Assembly: GCF_009757775.1 (NCBI RefSeq)
Contig: NZ_RHLK01000003.1
Location: 497,059-561,058 of the forward strand
Reading direction: 5' to 3'
DNA length: 64,000 nucleotides
Source of the DNA: Paenibacillus lutrae
Lineage (GTDB): Bacteria; Bacillota; Bacilli; Paenibacillales; NBRC-103111
A model generated the notes under the pieces. It searched no databases. It had not been told where the DNA came from and was given only the letters and a program-made list of their open reading frames with translations. Shown in pieces: positions 24,129 to 32,436 of this stretch; position 1 is the stretch's first letter, and the number at the start of each line of letters is the position of its first letter. A program made the translations under genes and the position numbers.

Positions 24129-25187
24129 CTATTTGTCCCTTCCTGCCAAACGCGGTAAATCCCGTATAATTTCTACCGTAAACCATCCCGGCAATACCTG
24201 TCCCTCCCCATGATCTGCCACCACAAGCTGCGCCATTTCCAGACTGATTTCACTCAGTTCTTTTATAAGCGCTTTGGCACGATGAGCAAAGCTCTTATGA
24301 TCTTCTTTCATGGAATCTTTCTTCTCGGGAAGTGTTTTGATAATCAGGGCACGGAAAGACAATGTCAAGAAATAGAGCAAATCACGATCCGCCGCATCCG
24401 AAGGAAACCTCACGTCCCCGTTTAAGATTTGGTTCAGCTGGTATTTGCCTTTCAAATTCTTATGAAATGCTTTGAACTGAAGCGCATGATCCGGAGTCAG
24501 GCATCCTCTTGCCAGGACTTCGACCTGCTCCAGGGATAGACCGTCTTTAAATTCATTCAAAGCATCACTGAGCATATGCCAGGAACGCGGTGTCGAGAAC
24601 GGTTCTTCGGTCTTGGGAGGCTGAGTCCAGAGATGATCGGGACGGGCCTGCAGGTATTCGATTACATAGGGATGAATTCCGTTGTCGTATGCCCAGCCGA
24701 ACCATTCCTTAGGAGAAACCTTCAACTGCACGTGGAACATACGGTTAATGAGTGCCGAAGACATCGGCTTCACAATGGCGCTATCCTGCGCCCGGTTCCC
24801 GGCTCCAATCACGATTGACCCTTCCGGCAGGTGATATTCGCCGATCCGGCGTTCGTGAATCAGGCTGTAGAAGGCTTTCTGGACTTCCTGCGAACAAGCG
24901 TTAAGTTCGTCGAGGAACAAGCAATAAGGTTCGGTTCTGGCGATGATTTTGGGGGGACAGAACTGGCTGACGCCATCTTTGATTTGGGGAACGCCGATAA
25001 TATCTTCGGGTGCAAGCTGGCTGCCAAGCAGAGAGACGCAGGGAAGGCCCAGATCGGCGGCAAACTGCTCGACGAGCGAGGATTTGCCGATGCCGGGAGG
25101 TCCCCATATAAAGACAGGCCGTACAACAGCCACGTTGAGTAAAAATTCGGATAGTTCTTTTTGCGATACGTTAATGCCGATATTCAA
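24129..25187 (-). CDS. MoxR-type AAA ATPase
   Basis: A 352-residue AAA+ ATPase. It has Walker A GPPGIGKSS (29-37), Walker B CLFLDELNA (89-97, Asp93-Glu94), a sensor-1 Asn in IVIGAGNRAQD and an arginine finger candidate in SSALINRMFHV. MoxR ATPases act as chaperones that remodel or load partner proteins with VWA domains. The partner here is the DUF2201/VWA protein encoded 3 bases downstream. The start is TTG with AAAGGAG 9 bases upstream. Upstream (25188-25519) I see no gene, so the promoter lies there. Confidence 0.92.
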   Translation of the reverse strand: MNIGINVSQKELSEFLLNVAVVRPVFIWGPPGIGKSSLVEQFAADLGLPCVSLLGSQLAPEDIIGVPQIKDGVSQFCPPKIIARTEPYCLFLDELNACSQEVQKAFYSLIHERRIGEYHLPEGSIVIGAGNRAQDSAIVKPMSSALINRMFHVQLKVSPKEWFGWAYDNGIHPYVIEYLQARPDHLWTQPPKTEEPFSTPRSWHMLSDALNEFKDGLSLEQVEVLARGCLTPDHALQFKAFHKNLKGKYQLNQILNGDVRFPSDAADRDLLYFLTLSFRALIIKTLPEKKDSMKEDHKSFAHRAKALIKELSEISLEMAQLVVADHGEGQVLPGWFTVEIIRDLPRLAGRDK

Positions 25188-25519
25188 TCGTTCATGCTCC
25201 TTTACAGATCAGAGGTGTCTTATAAGACAAGCTCGGACAGATAGATATTTCCATATTACGCTCCGGTATACGGGATAACAAGGCAATAAACTACTATAAC
25301 GATAGTTTAAGAAGATACCGCTACGAAGGAGCTAGGAAACCATACGCAGTATCAAGAAGTGATTCGCATTTATGGGGCATGAATTCACTTCCGGAGAACA
25401 ATTCCCAGTCCGTCTTGCAGGGTTATCTTCAGGACGGCAGCTTCATCGAACACCTGTAGCTTTAACCTTAGGCGGCGGCTTGCTGCCCAACAGGAATGAA
25501 CTTTTCCAGACAAGCCAAA
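25188..25519. other. Intergenic stretch with no recognised gene
   Basis: About 330 bases between the MoxR gene and a MITE-like element. Short frames exist on both strands but none has a ribosome site and a recognisable product. It must contain the MoxR operon promoter. Confidence 0.4.
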
Positions 25520-25680
25520 GGGGCTGTCTTAAAAGTCATTTTAAGACAATTCAGTCCCCACTTTTCACGTGATATGCTGTTAAAAAAGAACCTTCAGATC
25601 CACTTTTATAGTGGTTTTGAAGGTTCTTTTTCACATATTATGGGATTGTCCCACTCAGGTTACCCTTTTGGGACAGCCCC
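25520..25680. mobile_element. MITE-like remnant with GGGGCTGTC terminal inverted repeats
   Basis: The left end is GGGGCTGTCTTAAAAG and the right end is CTTTTGGGACAGCCCC, inverted copies with two differences; the match extends as AAA/TTT outside. This end sequence is of the type seen in IS1182-like transposons. The 161-base interior has no transposase and holds a strong hairpin (25582-25632), so it is a non-autonomous or deleted element. Confidence 0.65.
25582..25632. terminator. Hairpin terminator inside the MITE-like element
   Basis: AAAAAGAACCTTCA pairs with TGAAGGTTCTTTTT, with an inner CCACT/AGTGG stem. T-runs follow in both directions. It lies 70 bases past the sulfatase stop and would serve as its terminator. 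Confidence 0.75.
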
Positions 25681-25704
25681 TTTCGGGTTTAGCCTGAAGC
25701 CTGC

Positions 25705-28020
25705 CTATTTCTTGCTGTCCGCTAACGGCTGCAACTTGAATTCCACTTTCTCAAGTAAGCCTGTAAAAGGAAATTCGTCCGGGTCCCCGTAATCGAGGCT
25801 CACCGGCAGTAGGGTATCCCGGCCGATGTCCAGCCCGTCTGTGGAACGGACGTCCGTAAAGGGCAGCTCCGCTTCCCCGGCTTTCCGGCCGTTCACATAT
25901 AGGGCCCCGCTGCCGCCTTTTTCTCCAGCACGGGTATATACGAATTTCACCTCTGCTTTCCCCAGGGGAACGGGCGTATCCGACACGATTCTGTAGACCT
26001 TGCCAAACTGGTGAAACTCATAAATCAGCTCATTCTTCTTCAGATAGAGCGTGTACCCGCTATCACTTCCGCCTGCAGCTACAAGCACCCCTTCTTCCTT
26101 CACCTCTTTCCTTTGAATCGGTATGGAGATTTCATAGCTTATCCCTTTCAACTTGGGGGCTGCGGACAGACCGATATGTTTTAAACCCGGGTAGTAGATG
26201 AAACTGCTTCGAATGGGCGCCGCTGCGGTTACGGCAGGTGAAGAATAGCCGTTCACAATAGGATAAGCGCCGTTATTACGTGCTTCTTCGTCCCAGATTT
26301 TCTTTAATTCCTTGAGTTTCTCGGGGTACTGCTGCGCCAGATTCCTGCTTTCGTTATAGTCGCTGCGTGTATCAAACAGCTCCCACGCCTCCTGCTCCAA
26401 TTGCACCCCAGGTTTGCGCAGAGCGACTGCTTTCCAGCCCTCACTCCAGATGGCCCGGTTGCCGTTCATGAGGAAGAACTGTGTCTTCTTGCGGGTCGGT
26501 TCATTCTGCCCGCTAAATGTATAGGCCAGACTCGTTCCGGTTATCGGCTGCTGCGGTATCCCGTTCACTTGTTGGGGCGGGGTAATCCCCAGCACTTCGT
26601 AGACCGTCGGAGTCAAGTCAGAGACATGATGAAACTGTGTGCGCAGAGCGCCGCGGTCCTTGATCCCATCCGGCCAATGCACGATAAGCGGCACTTGGAC
26701 ACCGCCGTTATAAGCCGTTCCTTTATACTGCCTGAACGGCGTGGCACTCACCTGCGCCCAGCCGACCGGATACTCCGTGTACGTTCCGGCTGCGCCCAGC
26801 TCCTCAATCGATTCCAGCTTATCCTCCAAAGTACCTCCGCTGCCGCCGCCGAATCCCGACTGCGAATAGCCTATGCTGCCATTTTCACCGCCGGCCTTGC
26901 TCGCACCGTTATCTGAAATAAGGTAAATGAGGGTGTTGTCCAGCTTGCCGAATTTACGCAGATCGTCCAGAAAATGTCCGATCTGCTCGTCTGCCTGAGT
27001 CAACATTCCTGCATAGGTCTGCTGGTAACGTACATACAAATCCTTCTGCTGCTGGCTGAGCGAGCTCCAGGCCGCAATACCCGCATCCCTTGCCGGAAAC
27101 GGCGTATCCTCTGGGATTAAGCCTATTTTTTTCTGACGCTCGAACCGCTCCTCGCGAATCCGGTCCCATCCTGCTTCATATACACCTTTGTAAAGATCCG
27201 CATTTCTTTGCGGTACCTGATGAGGAGCATGCTGGGCACCCAATCCCCAGTAGAGGAAGAAAGGTTTCTCCGGCTGGACGGATACATGATCGCTCACATA
27301 ACGTGACGCATGTTCTGCCAAATCCTCGGTCAGATGGTAGTCCTCTTTCTTTGGCGGGTCTACGACATGGTTGTCTTCTATAAGCTGGGGGGCGTACTGA
27401 TCGGTGTAGCCGTCCAAAAAGCCGTAGTACCGCTGGAATCCTTTGCCGAGCGGCCAATTCTCGAAGGGCCCGGCCGGTGTCGCTTGATGAAGCGGGGCCT
27501 GATGCCATTTGCCCACGCCCAGCGTCGTATAGCCGCCGCCCTTCAGCACCTCGGCGGCAGTTGCTGCCGTCGGGCTCACCCGGCCCCGCGTATGCGGATA
27601 CTCCGGCCCGAGATCGACGTTGGCCACGGAGCCCATGCCGACGGCCTGCGGATTGCGGCCTGTCAGCAGACTGGCCCGGGTCGGCGAGCAGAGCGGCGTC
27701 GCGTGGAAGTTCGTGTAGCGGAGCCCGCCCGCCGCCAGCTTGTCGATATTGGGCGTCTTGATCTCGGAGCCGTAGCTCCCGAGATCGGAGAATCCCATAT
27801 CGTCGAGGACGATATACACGACGTTCGGTTGTGCGCCGGGAGCTGCGGCCAGCGCAGCATCGGTTGCCGATGCGGTGACACCAGCGGCCGCAGGTGCGGC
27901 AACACCAGCGGTCCCTCCCGCATAGGCAGCGCCTGTCGGCAGCAGGGCGGCAGTAATCGCCAAAGCCGTCGTTACGGTTACCGGTCTTGCCCATCGTTTC
28001 GTTTTGTGGCGCCTGTTCAT
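25705..28020 (-). CDS. Secreted arylsulfatase (Cys-type formylglycine sulfatase)
   Basis: A 771-residue exported sulfatase. An N-terminal Arg/Lys-rich signal peptide runs to about AAYA (residue 34). The sulfatase domain begins NVVYIVLDDMGFSDLGSYG with metal-binding Asp73-Asp74. The modification site CSPTRASLLTGR has Cys111, which an activating enzyme converts to formylglycine; VGKWHQ is the usual active-site Lys/His segment. Residues from about 600 add a beta-sandwich (YTLYLKKNELIYEFHQFGK, GALYVNGRKAGEAELP) like a laminin-G lectin. No anSME or FGE gene is in the window. GGAGGG lies 6 bases before the ATG at 28020. Likely role: desulfating an extracellular glycan. Confidence 0.93.
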   Translation of the reverse strand: MNRRHKTKRWARPVTVTTALAITAALLPTGAAYAGGTAGVAAPAAAGVTASATDAALAAAPGAQPNVVYIVLDDMGFSDLGSYGSEIKTPNIDKLAAGGLRYTNFHATPLCSPTRASLLTGRNPQAVGMGSVANVDLGPEYPHTRGRVSPTAATAAEVLKGGGYTTLGVGKWHQAPLHQATPAGPFENWPLGKGFQRYYGFLDGYTDQYAPQLIEDNHVVDPPKKEDYHLTEDLAEHASRYVSDHVSVQPEKPFFLYWGLGAQHAPHQVPQRNADLYKGVYEAGWDRIREERFERQKKIGLIPEDTPFPARDAGIAAWSSLSQQQKDLYVRYQQTYAGMLTQADEQIGHFLDDLRKFGKLDNTLIYLISDNGASKAGGENGSIGYSQSGFGGGSGGTLEDKLESIEELGAAGTYTEYPVGWAQVSATPFRQYKGTAYNGGVQVPLIVHWPDGIKDRGALRTQFHHVSDLTPTVYEVLGITPPQQVNGIPQQPITGTSLAYTFSGQNEPTRKKTQFFLMNGNRAIWSEGWKAVALRKPGVQLEQEAWELFDTRSDYNESRNLAQQYPEKLKELKKIWDEEARNNGAYPIVNGYSSPAVTAAAPIRSSFIYYPGLKHIGLSAAPKLKGISYEISIPIQRKEVKEEGVLVAAGGSDSGYTLYLKKNELIYEFHQFGKVYRIVSDTPVPLGKAEVKFVYTRAGEKGGSGALYVNGRKAGEAELPFTDVRSTDGLDIGRDTLLPVSLDYGDPDEFPFTGLLEKVEFKLQPLADSKK

Positions 28021-28061
28021 CCATATCCCTCCATTCAATTAAGTCTGCTCATGGAACAAAC

Positions 28062-28102
28062 AAAAAAGGCACCCCTTCGCATGATAAGAAAGGGTGCCTT
28101 TG
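28062..28102 (-). terminator. Terminator after the deacetylase-like gene
   Basis: AAAGGCACCC and GGGTGCCTTT pair on the minus strand and are followed by TTTTGTTTG. It separates this gene from the downstream sulfatase gene, which then needs its own promoter. Confidence 0.8.
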
Positions 28103-28173
28103 GTGAACCAATCGGCAGGTATGTAAATGATTTCTTTATCTTAAACCAACTATCCCTATAATACAAGTATGAA

Positions 28174-29922
28174 TTATATTCGGCGGCATAAGACTCCGAA
28201 TCGCATTACTGTTTCCGGGTCTATACCGGACGCTTCCCGCAGCATAGGCGCTTCCGTTGAACCAGGTGCAGTCTCTTCAGCCTCTTCAGTCCCCGCAATC
28301 GTTTCGCCGCCGGATCCCGTAACGGGAACCCATACGACAGCTCCCTCAGGGGCTTTATCAAGATGCAGCTTCCCGTCATCCGAGAGCATGCTCCTGCGAG
28401 CCTGTTCCCACCTATACAGGTCTTCACTCGTCCAAAACTCGTAGCCCCGCGCTTTCGCCTCCCGGATCACTTGTTGTAACGCGTCGCGCACTTTGGGCTT
28501 CTGCAGGATATGAATCGGATGAAACAGGAAATGCGCGGCGCCCCGGACTTCTTGTACCCGGTTCAGCAGAGGAATGATCACGCTGGTATCAGCAAGAGAA
28601 GGATAAGCTAGATCCGGTGTCAAATAACCGGTTTCGAGTACCCGGTACATCCGGTTCCGTTCGTCCGACCAGGCAATGGGGAAGTAAGGATGGCACGTTC
28701 CGAACAAAAAGCCGATGTTGCCTTTTTTGCTCGGTCCACGGGACTGGTCATTTACGATTCCCGCTTCTTCGCACCACCGGAACAACTCTCCCCAGCCTTC
28801 GAAGCGGGTATAGTGATTTTTGTTGGTCACAATTCGGGCACCGGTCGCACAGCGGATTACTTCAAGCTGCCGGTTAAACTCGGCCTGCTCCCACTTGCCC
28901 CGTTCCTGAGCCAGCGCGTTGTAATGAAAAGCCAGTTCATGACCGGCCGCTGCAACCCGTTCATAGACGGGCTTGGAATAGCCCGGCTCGATTAAGCACC
29001 ACGTAGCTCTCACATCCATCTCTTCCAGCAGCGCCAGCGCGGCCAGTGCGGAATCATCATGGTTAAAGTCACTGTCCAGAGAAATCATCGCGACTTGTTC
29101 CGTATGGTCCGGCCAATAGTCAACGAAGGGAAGCAAGCGTCCGATGTTAGCCGATTCTCGCAGCACCTGGGACACCAGCACTTCCTTCCAGAGATCCGCA
29201 TAAGGAAGTGCATAATAGGGCATCCCTGCGCCCGTAAACTCCCGGTCCAGCGCCCAATCCAGCATGCATCCGTCATCCGCCTTAAGGATGCCTTCATCCA
29301 GGGCGCCTGTCCCGTCCGGGGCAGGAACTCCATCCTCGATCACGGGCCCGTCCCCCTGCTGCAGGCCGACTATCGTCCCCGGAATGTTCACATTCCAGCG
29401 GATCAGCTTCCCTGCCCCCAGTTCAAATTCAAGATAAGCGGCAGCGATCGGATCTCCGTCCGGGCTTCCTTTGAACAAATGCCCGCCCTCCGACGCCCCT
29501 TCTCTACGGTCAATCCGGACCCACGGCTTTGCTTGCAAAGCCCTTAGCTTCCTGCCACCCGCAGCCGCATTCAGGTGCGGAGTCGTTACGTAGACAGGTT
29601 CCCTGCATACCAGTTCTCTGCATTGCAGTGCCCCTGCCATCCGGTTTAGACCCGCATAAGAGATCAAAATACCGCCATCCTTGACATAATGCTTGAGCTG
29701 TTCCAGCTCGATATTGCTTTCCCCGCTTACAGCAATGAGCAGCACATCCGGCTTGGCCTTCTCAAGCGCTTCCCTGTCTCCAAGCATCACATACGGGATT
29801 CCTGCATGCGCCAGGATCTCTTTCAAGTACAGTTCAAAAACATTCAGTCCGTACCGCCATCTTTTATCCGCAGCCTTTGAATCCAGCCATATTCCTATTG
29901 TAGCCGTGTCAGGTACCACCAT
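28174..29922 (-). CDS. Polysaccharide-deacetylase-like protein with N-terminal GATase-like domain
   Basis: A protein of about 582 residues. The first 200 resemble a glutamine-amidotransferase-like fold used for binding in carbohydrate enzymes (PDVLLIAVSGESNIELEQL, KDGGILISYAGLNRM). From about 290 a NodB-type fold begins: MISLDSDFNHDD (metal/catalytic Asp), RATWCLIEPGYSKP, GHELAFHYN (His) and HFLFHPIHIL (His). The metal-site wording differs from classical NodB (TFDDG), so activity on an acetylated glycan is likely but unproven. No signal peptide. The ATG at 29922 follows GGGAGAG closely. It is upstream of the sulfatase, a plausible functional pair. Confidence 0.75.
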   Translation of the reverse strand: MVVPDTATIGIWLDSKAADKRWRYGLNVFELYLKEILAHAGIPYVMLGDREALEKAKPDVLLIAVSGESNIELEQLKHYVKDGGILISYAGLNRMAGALQCRELVCREPVYVTTPHLNAAAGGRKLRALQAKPWVRIDRREGASEGGHLFKGSPDGDPIAAAYLEFELGAGKLIRWNVNIPGTIVGLQQGDGPVIEDGVPAPDGTGALDEGILKADDGCMLDWALDREFTGAGMPYYALPYADLWKEVLVSQVLRESANIGRLLPFVDYWPDHTEQVAMISLDSDFNHDDSALAALALLEEMDVRATWCLIEPGYSKPVYERVAAAGHELAFHYNALAQERGKWEQAEFNRQLEVIRCATGARIVTNKNHYTRFEGWGELFRWCEEAGIVNDQSRGPSKKGNIGFLFGTCHPYFPIAWSDERNRMYRVLETGYLTPDLAYPSLADTSVIIPLLNRVQEVRGAAHFLFHPIHILQKPKVRDALQQVIREAKARGYEFWTSEDLYRWEQARRSMLSDDGKLHLDKAPEGAVVWVPVTGSGGETIAGTEEAEETAPGSTEAPMLREASGIDPETVMRFGVLCRRI

Positions 29923-30254
29923 GATCTCTCCCAATCTGAACGAAGATGCTGTCTAGTCTCTTATTTTAAAGGTTTTTTCAGACCTGTTCCAGATGCGGGC
30001 GCAACAAAAAAAACGGCCTCCGTATCGCAACAAGGCCAGTTTCAATATCCGTTCAGATTTCGCGTGTCACGGGCTTTTCCCCCGCAGCCGCCGGGTCCGG
30101 AGAAAGATTTGTATTTAAAATGCCGGATACTTATGGTAGTTTACGATTAGCCAGATTTAGTGTTTAGTCACAATTCAACAATCGGACTATATTGCCGGAT
30201 AGAAATTTATTAACTTTTTAGTACTACTAACAAAGAAAGCGAGGTTCATATAGG
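29923..30254. other. Intergenic stretch with minus-strand terminator-like hairpin
   Basis: Between two divergent genes. On the minus strand GGCCT/AGGCC (30015-30036) with a long loop is followed by eight T, like a terminator. The rest is AT-rich toward 30250 and should contain the promoters of both neighbours; no gene is seen. Confidence 0.45.
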
Positions 30255-30614
30255 ATGACTATTAGCAAAGCTATCCAAGATTTGTCCATTAAATCCTTGG
30301 AGTCGACTTATAATAAACTATCTAATGCTTATAAAAGCATGACAGAAAAAGGTTCAAACACAACCCTTGTCAAAAAGAGACGAAACGCTGTAACTATCGG
30401 TTTAGAGAGTCTCAAAGATACTTGGTATGGGGAAGGGTTTTCCTATGACGACGAAATCATACTGACTTCTAAAGAAGTTCTGCAAGGTATCCTTCCATCT
30501 ATCGAAAAGCAGATAGCACATGCAAAAGAAGGCAGTTCTCAAAAAACATTAAATGAGCGTCGCTTACATGCACTTAACCTGGCAATCGAATCCCTGGAGA
30601 ACCGTCTTGTGTAA
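30255..30614 (+). CDS. Hypothetical helical protein with internal repeat
   Basis: A 119-residue protein predicted to be mostly alpha-helical, not recognised. A short unit occurs twice: LVKKRRNAVTIGLESL near residue 38 and LNERRLHALNLAIESL near residue 100, suggesting two copies of a helical hairpin. No signal peptide or membrane helix. GAGG lies about 13 bases before the ATG. It is the only plus-strand gene in this part and shares a bidirectional terminator with sdaAA. Confidence 0.6.
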   Translation: MTISKAIQDLSIKSLESTYNKLSNAYKSMTEKGSNTTLVKKRRNAVTIGLESLKDTWYGEGFSYDDEIILTSKEVLQGILPSIEKQIAHAKEGSSQKTLNERRLHALNLAIESLENRLV

Positions 30615-30693
30615 GACACTTCTCTCGATTTTTAAGTATTCCGGAATCGGGTGCGCTGCTTGAACAAGATTTAACTTTAACAGAGCCGATCGA

Positions 30694-30733
30694 TCAAAAA
30701 AGCAGTCCAGACACACCGTCTGAACTGCTTTCT
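30694..30733. terminator. Bidirectional terminator between sdaAA and the small hypothetical
   Basis: AAAGCAGTCCAGAC pairs with GTCTGAACTGCTTT around a short loop, with one mismatch. The minus-strand side is followed by TTTTTTGATC. Confidence 0.8.
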
Positions 30734-30734
30734 G

Positions 30735-31631
30735 CTACTTCTTATCCTTGCTCCGCTTCTTCAGATTCAGCTCCTGCATCATCTGCTTGCCGGTCGGCGT
30801 CTGCGCGAGACCGCCCTTGGCGGTTTCCCGGTACTTCGCCGGCATAGCGGAACCGGCTTCGTACATGACCTGCACGACTTCGTCGGACGGAATCGCGCTC
30901 TGCACACCCGCCAGCGCCATATCTGCGGCCGCCAGCGCGTTCACGGCGCCGAAGCCGTTGCGCACGATGCACGGTATCTCCACGAGCCCGCCTACGGGAT
31001 CGCAGATGAGCCCGAGCGTGTTCTTCAGCGCGAGGCCGACCGCGTGAACCGCCTGCGCGGGCGAGCCGCCGCGCAGCTCCACCATAGCCCCCGAGGCCAT
31101 GCCGATCGCGGAGCCGACCTCCGCCTGGCAGCCGCCCTCCGCGCCGGACACGAACGAGTTGTTCGCGATGACATAGCCGATGGCCCCGGCGCTGAAGAGG
31201 CCCATGACGAGGCGCTGGTCATCCCAGCCGAACCTCTGCTGGGCGCTGACGAACACGCCCGGGATAATCCCGCAGGAGCCGGCTGTCGGCGTGGCGATGA
31301 TCCGGCCCATCGAGGCGTTCACCTCGGACACGGACAACGCGAACGCCATGGCCCTGCACGCTTCCTCGCCGACCGCCGGCACCGATCCGCTCATGTAGCT
31401 CATGACGCGCTGCGCGTCGAGGCCGGTGAGCCCGCTGCGTGAAGTCGTGTCTTCCGTCAGCCCCTTGTGCACGGCTTCTTTCATCACCTGATAGTAATCC
31501 GCCATCTTGCGAAATTCCTGATCGGTGCTTCTGCCGGACTCCCGTGCTTGTTCCTCCAGCATGAACTCACCGATCGACTTATTTTCGGCTGTACATATTT
31601 CAGCCAACTGCTGCAGGGTACGAAATCTCAT
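30735..31631 (-). CDS. sdaAA: L-serine dehydratase, iron-sulfur-dependent, alpha subunit
   Basis: A 298-residue alpha subunit. It turns L-serine into pyruvate and ammonia using a 4Fe-4S cluster. The expected Cys residues are present: TAGSCGIIPG, GAEGGCQAEVGSA and NTLGLICDPVGGLVEIPC. The length fits the two-subunit enzymes of Gram-positives. Its ATG overlaps the stop of the beta-subunit gene by four bases (ATGA), a sign of coupled synthesis. A terminator follows. The stretch at 30900-31250 is noticeably more GC-rich than the neighbours. Confidence 0.97.
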   Translation of the reverse strand: MRFRTLQQLAEICTAENKSIGEFMLEEQARESGRSTDQEFRKMADYYQVMKEAVHKGLTEDTTSRSGLTGLDAQRVMSYMSGSVPAVGEEACRAMAFALSVSEVNASMGRIIATPTAGSCGIIPGVFVSAQQRFGWDDQRLVMGLFSAGAIGYVIANNSFVSGAEGGCQAEVGSAIGMASGAMVELRGGSPAQAVHAVGLALKNTLGLICDPVGGLVEIPCIVRNGFGAVNALAAADMALAGVQSAIPSDEVVQVMYEAGSAMPAKYRETAKGGLAQTPTGKQMMQELNLKKRSKDKK

Positions 31632-32308
31632 AGTTGCCCTCTTTCCGCGAGATCCACAGTCCTTACGTCTTCCACCATGCTTAACTGCTTAACTTCCGCT
31701 ATAAGGTCGCCTGTAACCGGTGAATCGGCTTCAATAACAGTCATGGCTTCGCCGCCCCGGCCCTTCCGGTCCAGATCCATATATCCGATATTCAGGTTCT
31801 TTCTTTGCAAAAGAGCCGTAATATCCGCGATCATTCCCGGACGATCAAGATGGGAAATGACTAGTGTAGGGAACTCTCCCGTGAACTTCAGATCGAACTG
31901 GTTCACCGATAGAATCTCGATATTCCCTCCGCCAATGGAAGCCCCGACCACGGTCATTTCCCGCTCCCCGGAAGAAAGCGAGATTCTGGCCGTATTCGGA
32001 TGCGTGTGCTGTCCGCTGCTGGTCTGGAAAATCACTTCCATCCCTGCGGCTTCCGCATCCTCAAGGGAATCGGGGATACGGGGATGATCCGTCTCATAAT
32101 CCAGCAGGCCGCCGACAACAGCCAGATCGGTGCCGTGTCCCCGGTAAGTGTCGGCAAACGATCCGAAGAAGGTCAATTCCGCCTTCTCCGGAAGCTCCCC
32201 GAACAACTGCCGGGCAACCCGGCCCAGCCGGATCGCTCCTGCCGTGTGGGAGCTCGAAGGGCCGATCATAGACGGGCCGATAATGGAAAACACATCCTTG
32301 AACCTCAA
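31628..32308 (-). CDS. sdaAB: L-serine dehydratase, iron-sulfur-dependent, beta subunit
   Basis: A 226-residue beta subunit. It starts with the family signature SIIGPSMIGPSSSHTAGAIRLG and ends with an ACT domain (PTLVISHLDRPGMIADITALL), which in this family is the likely serine-sensing module. It is the first gene of the sdaAB-sdaAA operon, with an ATGA overlap to sdaAA. The start is TTG after GGAGCGGGG. The 128 bases upstream should hold the promoter. Together the two genes let the cell use serine as a pyruvate source. Confidence 0.97.
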   Translation of the reverse strand: MRFKDVFSIIGPSMIGPSSSHTAGAIRLGRVARQLFGELPEKAELTFFGSFADTYRGHGTDLAVVGGLLDYETDHPRIPDSLEDAEAAGMEVIFQTSSGQHTHPNTARISLSSGEREMTVVGASIGGGNIEILSVNQFDLKFTGEFPTLVISHLDRPGMIADITALLQRKNLNIGYMDLDRKGRGGEAMTVIEADSPVTGDLIAEVKQLSMVEDVRTVDLAERGQL

Positions 32309-32436
32309 CCCCGCTCCCTCCCCTTCTCCGCCTCTACGGATAACAACCGGATAGCGCTTCTTATTTGCAGATGAATTGGTTTACGCATGCCATGCATGTC
32401 CTGTCACTGTCCTTTTATCACACATTCACGGCTGTT

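Noticed and set aside
25372-25572. Transposase remnant in the 25.2-25.5 kb stretch
   Set aside because: No transposase motif (DDE or HUH) could be read in any frame; only the ends at 25520-25680 look mobile.
31044-31442. Long plus-strand frames opposite sdaAA
   Set aside because: They result from high GC in sdaAA; the products are Arg/His/Ala-rich without family patterns.
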